DNA of 9,518 nt from Planctomycetota bacterium (lineage in GTDB: Bacteria > Planctomycetota > DG-23 > SLPQ01): assembly GCA_021160625.1 (NCBI GenBank), contig JAGHCE010000176.1, positions 1 to 9,518 on the forward strand. Reading direction: 5' to 3'. The notes below the pieces were generated by a model that saw nothing but the letters and a program-made list of their open reading frames with translations, was not told where the DNA came from and did not search any database. This document shows positions 1 to 4,886 of the stretch, in pieces (position 1 is the stretch's first letter; each line of letters begins with the position of its first letter). Made by a program: the position numbers and the translations under genes.

Positions 1-845
1 ACGTCGATGAGGCCGAAGAGCTTATGCGCCGGGGCGCAGCCGAGCTTCGCCTGGCGGCTGCGCTGGTCCTTGTTGCTATCGGTTCCCGTGTGCTTGAAGA
101 CGAAGACCGGCTCGCGGACGGACATCAGGCCCTTCGAGGCGGAGCGGTCGTGCTCGTACATTTTCAAGAGCGCCTCCCAGAAAAGCGCCAGGTCGTCCTC
201 GGAAAAACCCGTCCCCCCGGCAAGGTGCGCGCTGATAAAACCCCTGCCCAGGTAGAGGCCGTAGGGGATGAGGGCCTTTCGGCCCATTGTGCGCAGCTTG
301 TCCTCGGGTTGCTCGTCCTCCCATTTCTTGTAGTCGGCGCTGGACTTGGCACCTTTGACATTCTCGGCGACGGCCATTCTCGTGATTGATACGTCCATCG
401 GGAGGATGGGATCGACCGAGCGCGCGAAGGCGATCTGGACGGGACCGCGAACCTGGCCCGCGTTGGCGCCGGTGCTCATAACGGCGCCGAATGTGCGCAC
501 GTCGTAGAAATTCTTACACATCCAGTCGCGGGCCAGATTGACCTTCGCCTTCGACGCGCCCTTGGACGTATCGAGACCGCCATCCGTTTCCTCGTGCGAC
601 ATCACAATCGGCCGGTTGAGATTCGTGGCGTGCTCGACGAAGACGGCGTTCGGGGCCGCGTTCTCGCGGGCGATCTGGACGTAGTTGCGGATGCGTCGTT
701 TGATGGCGACGTCTGAAACGAGGCCGTGCATATCCTCCGGGTCGATGCGAGGGGCGTTGCCGGCGTCGGGGTCACCGTTGGGGTTTCCATTCTCGCAGTC
801 GAAAAGCCAGGCGAACTCGTAGCGGTTGGAAATGGGGTTACTCAT
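1..845 (-). CDS. cas7c: Type I-C CRISPR backbone protein Cas7c (Csd2), 3' end beyond the window
   Basis: Cas7c coats the crRNA spacer as the repeated backbone subunit of the type I-C Cascade complex in the cytoplasm. The minus frame from ATG at 845 is open for 281 codons to the window edge. The family is usually slightly longer, so little is missing. Csd2 hallmarks are visible: a ferredoxin-like first strand [10 protein letters not shown], the glycine-rich [11 protein letters not shown] (residues 19-29), [12 protein letters not shown] (45-56), and the block [16 protein letters not shown] (120-135) followed by ARSVDPI. The start is supported by an AGGAGG site six bases upstream. It overlaps the cas8c stop by eight bases (ATGAGTAA), which suggests translational coupling. 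This is the one cas gene here with no visible damage. The family call is firm; function is doubtful because cas5c is absent. Confidence 0.95.
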   Translation of the reverse strand, partial: MSNPISNRYEFAWLFDCENGNPNGDPDAGNAPRIDPEDMHGLVSDVAIKRRIRNYVQIARENAAPNAVFVEHATNLNRPIVMSHEETDGGLDTSKGASKAKVNLARDWMCKNFYDVRTFGAVMSTGANAGQVRGPVQIAFARSVDPILPMDVSITRMAVAENVKGAKSSADYKKWEDEQPEDKLRTMGRKALIPYGLYLGRGFISAHLAGGTGFSEDDLALFWEALLKMYEHDRSASKGLMSVREPVFVFKHTGTDSNKDQRSRQAKLGCAPAHKLFGLID

Positions 846-1263
846 CGTTTTCCTCCTCTTTCCGGTTGGTGTCATCGGACTTCTTGGGCCAGAGATCAGC
901 CATCTGCTGGTAGTAGCCGAGGGCGAAGAGGCTTTGCTCTTCGATAGTGAGCGTACGAGGCATGCTGTCCTTGAGGCGGCACGCGATGCCGGCAATCTTC
1001 TTCTCGTGCCAACGCGCCGCGGGTTTATTCTTCTTTTCAAGCTTATTGAGGTGGTATTGGCTCGTGCGCGCCAGCCTGCCGAGGACAAGCGCGGGCGTGG
1101 CGCTTGCGGCGGCGTAATAACGCTGGACTACCCCGGCGTTAATGTCGCTATCACGGTCGCGAGACTTCCGCTGCAGCGCGGCATAGACCGCCATCAACCG
1201 GCCGCAGTGATACGCCGACGAGGGGTGCCCCTCGTTTAGATATGATTTCATTTGACTGGACAT
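838..1263 (-). CDS. cas11c: Putative internally translated small subunit Cas11c
   Basis: In type I-C systems the small Cascade subunit Cas11c is known to be made by separate translation from an internal start within cas8c. It forms the belly of the complex and stabilises R-loops. Here ATG at 1263 (codon 184 of the truncated cas8c frame) is preceded by a near-perfect Shine-Dalgarno sequence, giving a 141-residue product, about the expected size. The sequence starts [16 protein letters not shown] and is followed by predicted helical, charged sequence ending [15 protein letters not shown]. It is in frame with cas8c and overlaps cas7c by eight bases. The deletion that removed the Cas8c N-terminus leaves this start intact. 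Separate translation here is inferred from the ribosome-binding site. Confidence 0.7.
   Translation of the reverse strand: MSSQMKSYLNEGHPSSAYHCGRLMAVYAALQRKSRDRDSDINAGVVQRYYAAASATPALVLGRLARTSQYHLNKLEKKNKPAARWHEKKIAGIACRLKDSMPRTLTIEEQSLFALGYYQQMADLWPKKSDDTNRKEEENDE
846..863 (-). promoter_or_regulatory. Ribosome-binding site of cas7c
   Basis: Read on the minus strand, this holds GAGGAGGAAAACG directly before the ATG at 845. The purine-rich core sits inside the last codons of cas8c/cas11c. It fixes the cas7c start and supports coupled translation through the eight-base overlap. Confidence 0.7.
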
Positions 1264-1265
1264 AT

Positions 1266-1276
1266 CTCCTCCTTTT
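1266..1276 (-). promoter_or_regulatory. Strong internal Shine-Dalgarno for cas11c
   Basis: On the minus strand this reads AAAAGGAGGAG, four bases before ATG at 1263. It lies in the middle of the cas8c coding frame, where such a perfect anti-16S match is not expected by chance. It is the main evidence for independent Cas11c translation. Confidence 0.75.
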
Positions 1277-1825
1277 ATTCTGGCCTTCCGGATGTGATAG
1301 GCTTTCAACAGGCCCATTCGGGCATGGTTGGCAGGTTGGTCCTCAATTACGGCGACTTTCACCCTGGCAAGCGCCTGGGCCAGTGCCGCATAGGGGATCA
1401 TCTCGCCGGCAACCGCAACGTGCCACATATTCGACACAAAGGGTCCGGGCAGGTCTTTCAGGTCCCTGACGGTGGAGCCGAGGACGGCCATGAACTTCGG
1501 CGGCTTCGCAAGAGCGCCACCACCGTTGCGGTGCGTGATTGAAAGGTCGTCGAACCACGCCTTGACGTTTTTGACCAACTCATCGAACCGCCCCTCCATC
1601 CAGTCGCGGACCATCACGCGCCCGCCGGCCCCGGAAAGCGTCAGGGCGTAGAAGCGGTTTTCGGCGAGCCCCGGCCGCCGTCCCTCCCTGATGCTTCTGA
1701 GCAGGCGCGCTGCGCTTTCCTGTGCGTTCGATTCAGCCTGCTCGGGGCTCTCGACGAGCCACGCGAGTGGGTCATCTTCTTTGGCGATGTTCTCCTTGAA
1801 CCAGTGAACCACAAGCGCACCTGCG

Positions 1826-2268
1826 AGGCGCCGTTGGGATAGGCCTCCTCTTCCGGCAGGAAAACCTCTACTTGGCCGGTTGGTCGGCCGCCTTCCCGGT
1901 TACAGCGCCCGGCAGCCTGGACTATTCCCTCAAGCGGTCCCCAGGCCCTGAAAACCTTTGGGAAGTCCAGGTCGACACCGGCCTCTACGCACTGCGTCGA
2001 GATGAGACGACAGGGCGCCCCGCCTTGAAGCCTTTCGCGCACTTCGTCCAGAACCACCTGCCTGTGCGCGGGGCACATATTCGTGGAGAGGTGAAAAAGG
2101 CCTTCAGCGCCTTTCTCTTTGAGTTCGTCGAAGAGGCCAAGAGCGTGCCTCTTGAGATTGACGATGCAGAGTGCCTGGCGGCAATCCGCGATGCGCCCGG
2201 CAATCTCCCCCCAGGTAACGGCCGCATCGAAATCTGCGGGCCAGGCAACCTCCACGCGTCTTGCGCGG
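1826..2268 (-). pseudogene. cas3: Internal fragment of type I-C nuclease-helicase Cas3
   Basis: Cas3 is the HD nuclease and SF2 helicase that shreds DNA marked by Cascade. Only about 145 residues remain, from the second RecA-like domain. They include VEVAWPADFDAAVTW, the strand-helix ALCIVNLKRHALGLFDEL, LSTNMCPAHR, helicase motif V STQCVEAGVDLDFP and motif VI QAAGRCNREG, and end near EVFLPEEEAYPNG. The HD nuclease domain, the Walker A and DEAD motifs and the C-terminal domain are absent, so the piece cannot be active. On the 3' side it runs out of frame into cas8c; on the 5' side it meets an oppositely oriented helicase piece. Borders are judged from loss of family resemblance and are good to about 10-15 bases. 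The frame is still open, so decay is recent or the joins are artificial. Confidence 0.85.
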
Positions 2269-2270
2269 CC

Positions 2271-2439
2271 GAGGAACTGATGGATCACAGCGACCTAGTG
2301 GAGGCCGCCTGCCGCGAGATCGTGGAACACGCGCGCGACCGAAAGTCAGTACTCATCTTCGCAACCGGCGTTAAGCACGGCAAGCACATCACTGATGTAT
2401 TGTGCGAGAACCACGGCGGCCAGACGCGAGAGGTTTCGA
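2271..2439 (+). pseudogene. Fragment of a phage-type DEAD/DEAH-box helicase
   Basis: The plus frame reads DHSDLVEAACREIVEHARDR, then KSVLIFATGVKHGKHITDVL and CENHGGQ. This matches the start of the C-terminal RecA-like domain of SF2 DEAD/DEAH helicases common in phages and prophages. There a loading helix is followed by the strand VLIF..GV.H...V (motif IV). Only about 45 residues are recognisable, so motifs V and VI and the whole first domain are missing. The orientation is opposite to the adjoining cas3 piece. Downstream of about 2425-2445 the frame passes into the 119-bp repeat. The assignment rests on motif pattern alone. The exact family cannot be fixed from so short a piece. Confidence 0.6.
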
Positions 2440-2450
2440 TTCCGCTTTTG

Positions 2451-2569
2451 TGCGGGGAGGGTGGCGGAGAGGCGGTGGTTTATTCAGCGTCAGGGCAGGA
2501 GCTCTCGCGAGAGCCGCTCGTGGTGAAGGATTCAGCCGCGCTGGTGGAGGCTGAGATCCCGCCTGCGGG
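2451..2569 (+). repeat. 119-bp direct repeat, copy 1
   Basis: This matches 4707-4825 in the same orientation with four substitutions and no gaps. It starts TGCGGGGAGGGTGGCGG and ends ATCCCGCCTGCGGG. It lies 95 bases from the sulfatase 3' end. A 14-bp perfect palindrome GCTCTCGCGAGAGC occupies 2501-2514. Flanking sequences of the two copies are unrelated beyond a few bases. I see no transposase or terminal inverted repeats, so it is not recognisable as an insertion sequence. Confidence 0.93.
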
Positions 2570-2639
2570 GAAGGTGGAATCAACCGTTGAACCGATGGGA
2601 TTTACCCCCGAGATGCTTTTCAGGGCAGACGTGGAGTAG
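2451..2639 (+). pseudogene. C-terminal protein fragment encoded by repeat copy 1
   Basis: In the plus frame the repeat encodes CGEGGGEAVVYSASGQELSR followed by EPLVVKDSAALVEAEIPPAG. That is a beta-strand-rich pattern like the last strands of a C-terminal sandwich domain in secreted glycan-active proteins (inference from pattern only). After the repeat the frame runs on through sequence absent from copy 2 and stops at TAG 2637-2639, 25 bases short of the convergent sulfatase stop. No start or upstream part of this gene is present; upstream in the same frame is the helicase piece. It is therefore most likely a gene remnant, not an expressed gene. Confidence 0.45.
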
Positions 2640-2664
2640 CCCTTCGGCGGGCTGCAATGGCGGC

Positions 2665-4338
2665 CTATTCAGTCAGCCGGACGCGTACGGCCTTGAGGTC
2701 CATAACGCATTGACCGGGTATCGAAATTGCTTTTACCGCAAGCACGACCTCTCCTTTCTTAAGCCTAAGGGAGCCGAGTTCAAGCGGCGCCCAGACCTTT
2801 TCGTAGACCTCCAATCGCGGCACGCGGTCCGGGCTGGGCAAAGGCCGCGGGTCGTGGGCAGGCTCGACCATGCCTGAGACGGACTCTCCTCCGGCTTCGA
2901 CCTGAACCTCGCCCCCGACATCGTCCTGGGAGCAGGTGTACGTCAATGTTATCTCGTAATCGCCGGTATTTACCACGTCGATATGCCAGAGCACCCGCGA
3001 ATCGGTATCGCTCCAACCGGTAACCCAGTCGTGAGCCCAACCATGTTTCCCTTTGTAACGAAGGGTGCCTTCCAGAGTTGCCTCGTGGGCGGGCAGTTCG
3101 ACCAACCTCCACTCGCGGTAGCCTACCGGAATAGGGGGCGGCTTCGTCCCGAGTTTTGTAACCTCTTCGAACCAGCGGTCGTATTCGTTTTTGAGGCGCC
3201 GGGCCGCCTCGGGATATTGGGCGGCGATATCCGTCTTTTCGCCCGGGTCCGTTGCCATGTCGAATAGTTCCGGGGGCTTGCCTGGCTCCACGACCATCCT
3301 GTAGCGCTGCGTACGGACGGAACCTACGGTTCTGAAACCGTGAAATATAATCCGCTCGTGCCAGTCGTCGCTGCGGCCTTCAAGTAAAGGGGTGAGGCTT
3401 ACCCCGTCAAACTGCGGGGTTCCAGATTTTCCGGCGCCTGTCATCTCTAGTATCGTCGGCGCAAGGTCGATATGGGCGGCGATTTCGCTTACGGTGGTTC
3501 CGGGCTTGATTCGGCCGGGGAAGCTGATGAAGCAGGGCACCCGCACGCCGCCCTCGTGGAGCGATCCCTTGCGACCCCTCATGCCTCCGTTGTAACGGTC
3601 GGTGTTGGGGCCGTTGTCGCCGAGGAATATAACGAGCGTGTTATCGGCAAGCCCAAATTCCCGGAGCTTTGACATCAGGCGGTCGATGTTGTCGTCGACG
3701 TTTTCAATCAGGCCGTAGACGCTTGCCAGGTCGTCGGCGGCGCCGCGTTCCTTGTATTTGTCGAAGTATTGCTGAGGAACCTGAAAAGGGGAGTGAGGGG
3801 CATTATAGGGCAGATAGCAGAAGAAGGGGCGGTCGCTGTTTCTCTCGATGAATTCAAGCGCCATGTCCGTCAGGACGTCGGTGATGAAGCCCTCGGTCTG
3901 GAGCGGCTCGCCGTTGTGTTCAAGCCTGGCGTCGAAGAAGTTGCTCAGATGCCCAGCGCAGAATCCCCGAAACTCGTCGAAGCCCTTCGCGTTGGGGTGG
4001 TAGGGATAATGGGCGCCGTTGTGCCACTTCCCGAAACAGGCGGTGGCGTAGCCCTCGCGTTTGAGAAGTGCCGCGATGGTCGTTTCGTCGAGACGCATAT
4101 TCTCCCTGCAGTTTGTCACCCCAGTTACGCCGGTACGAAGGGGATAGCGGCCGGTCAGCACGCCGGCCCTGGTGGGGGCGCATACCGGGGCGACATAGAA
4201 GCGGTCGAACCGGGCGCCGGATTCGGCCAGGCGGTCCATCGTGGGCGTATCCAGCATTTCGTTACCGTGCGAACCGATATCCCCCCAGCCCTGGTCGTCG
4301 GTGAGGATAAGAATGACGTTGGGCCTTTTTTCCTTCAC
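2665..4338 (-). CDS. Type I (formylglycine-dependent) sulfatase with C-terminal beta-rich domain
   Basis: It hydrolyses a sulfate ester, most likely on a polysaccharide given the neighbouring lyases. The 557-residue product has an arylsulfatase-fold domain at about 1-400. Visible features are metal ligands in LTDDQGWGD (residues 12-20), the C-x-P-x-R signature CAPTR (53-57) whose Cys becomes formylglycine, GKWH (103-106), APHSP (180-184) and GDNGPN (240-245). Residues about 408-557 form an extra beta-rich region ending DLKAVRVRLTE, perhaps a carbohydrate-binding or accessory sandwich. The GTG start has GGAGG eight bases upstream, and an in-frame TGA upstream excludes a longer N-terminus. No signal peptide is visible, although most polysaccharide sulfatases are exported. 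It may act in the cytoplasm on imported oligosaccharides. The gene lies between the two 119-bp repeats. The substrate cannot be read from sequence. Confidence 0.95.
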   Translation of the reverse strand: MKEKRPNVILILTDDQGWGDIGSHGNEMLDTPTMDRLAESGARFDRFYVAPVCAPTRAGVLTGRYPLRTGVTGVTNCRENMRLDETTIAALLKREGYATACFGKWHNGAHYPYHPNAKGFDEFRGFCAGHLSNFFDARLEHNGEPLQTEGFITDVLTDMALEFIERNSDRPFFCYLPYNAPHSPFQVPQQYFDKYKERGAADDLASVYGLIENVDDNIDRLMSKLREFGLADNTLVIFLGDNGPNTDRYNGGMRGRKGSLHEGGVRVPCFISFPGRIKPGTTVSEIAAHIDLAPTILEMTGAGKSGTPQFDGVSLTPLLEGRSDDWHERIIFHGFRTVGSVRTQRYRMVVEPGKPPELFDMATDPGEKTDIAAQYPEAARRLKNEYDRWFEEVTKLGTKPPPIPVGYREWRLVELPAHEATLEGTLRYKGKHGWAHDWVTGWSDTDSRVLWHIDVVNTGDYEITLTYTCSQDDVGGEVQVEAGGESVSGMVEPAHDPRPLPSPDRVPRLEVYEKVWAPLELGSLRLKKGEVVLAVKAISIPGQCVMDLKAVRVRLTE

Positions 4339-4706
4339 GGCTTTTTCCTCCGGATAAGTCCTTCAAGGCAGAAGCTTAGCCGCTTGGACGGTCGATTCTC
4401 AGAAACCGTGCGGCTCTGGGAATTTCCTCATATTCGGCCCCCGCCTTCTTAAATCCCTGTCTATAGGCCGGATGACTTTAGCGCATTACATGCCTTTGCA
4501 TATGATTATTCTAATGGTGCGGCATGTTTGCGCAACGGGGATATCCTATTTTTCGGGGTTGAATATGACGCCGAAGAAATTTGGGCCTGGCAGTAATACG
4601 GAGTTCCGGCGCCGCCTGGCGCGCTGTAACCGTTGCGCTCGGCGTAGAGATTCATGCGGTCCAGCAGCAGGATGTCGCTGACGATGACCCTGATGAGGAG
4701 TTTGGC
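4339..4706. other. Upstream region of the sulfatase, no clear gene
   Basis: These 368 bases between the sulfatase start and repeat copy 2 hold no recognisable gene. The part at about 4480-4560 is AT-richer than its surroundings and is where a promoter is expected. It contains a short ATGC-CTTT-GCAT inverted repeat (4489-4500) that could be an operator half-site pair. At 4549-4704 the minus strand has a short open frame including RMNLYAERNGYSAPGGAG-type sequence that I cannot assign. It may be another gene scrap. Confidence 0.5.
4508..4535 (-). promoter_or_regulatory. Possible sigma-70-like promoter of the sulfatase
   Basis: On the minus strand TTGCGC (4535-4530) is followed after 16 bases by TAGAAT (4513-4508). 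The -10 matches the consensus at 5 of 6 positions; the -35 matches only TTG. It lies in the AT-richer patch, about 170 bases ahead of the GTG start. Sigma factor preferences in this organism are unknown, so this is tentative. Confidence 0.25.
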
Positions 4707-4825
4707 TGCGGGGAGGGTGGCGGCGAGGCGGTGGTTTATTCAGCGTCAGGGCAGGAGCTCTCGCGAGAGCCGCTCGCGGTGAAGGATTCGGCCGCGCTGG
4801 TAGAGGCTGAGATCCCGCCTGCGGG
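4707..4825 (+). repeat. 119-bp direct repeat, copy 2
   Basis: This is the second copy of the sequence at 2451-2569, same orientation and same length. It differs at 4724 (C for A), 4777 (C for T), 4790 (G for A) and 4802 (A for G). The palindrome GCTCTCGCGAGAGC is conserved at 4757-4770. It lies 49 bases from the 3' end of the downstream-facing lyase, so both copies sit just past the stop codon of a minus-strand gene. Confidence 0.93.
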
Positions 4826-4886
4826 AGTTCTCGTCGTCGAGCTCGAAGCGCCGCCGTGGGAAGTCAGCAGCGCGTCACGGAAGTAG
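4707..4886 (+). pseudogene. C-terminal protein fragment encoded by repeat copy 2
   Basis: The frame matching copy 1 encodes CGEGGGEAVVYSASGQELSR, EPLAVKDSAALVEAEIPPAG and then VLVVELEAPPW, and ends at TAG 4884-4886. The VLVVELEAPP segment reads like the natural last strand of the domain, so copy 2 probably keeps more of the original gene end than copy 1. The stop lies 12 bases inside the convergent lyase gene. Upstream the frame continues to 4581 in sequence with no family resemblance. I regard it as the 3' remnant of an unidentified, possibly glycan-active, protein gene. Confidence 0.45.

Larger units (their letters stand above)
838..1825 (-). pseudogene. cas8c: N-terminally truncated type I-C large subunit Cas8c (Csd1)
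   Basis: Cas8c is the large subunit of type I-C Cascade and recognises the PAM. Csd1 proteins are usually well over 500 residues. Here 324 codons are open from a GTG at 1812, and only the middle and C-terminal parts remain. Csd1-like features are FYALTLSGAGGRVMVRDW (about residues 54-71), the KPPKFMAVLGSTVRDLK block (103-119), and [27 protein letters not shown] sequence (about 192-214). Upstream of about 1815-1826 the sequence changes to Cas3 in a different frame, so the N-terminal domain that contacts Cas5 and the PAM is gone. The GTG at 1812 has no convincing ribosome-binding site. The end overlaps cas7c. The family call is firm. Whether any Cas8c is made is doubtful, but the internal cas11c frame could still be translated. 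Confidence 0.85.

Noticed and set aside
24..389. Plus-strand open frames across the cas7c region
   Set aside because: They are antisense shadows of the well-supported minus-strand cas7c; residue composition shows no domain.
2638..2653. AGCCC-TTCGGC-GGGCT hairpin between the plus fragment and the sulfatase stop
   Set aside because: The stem is only five pairs with no U-tract on either strand, so it is not a convincing intrinsic terminator.
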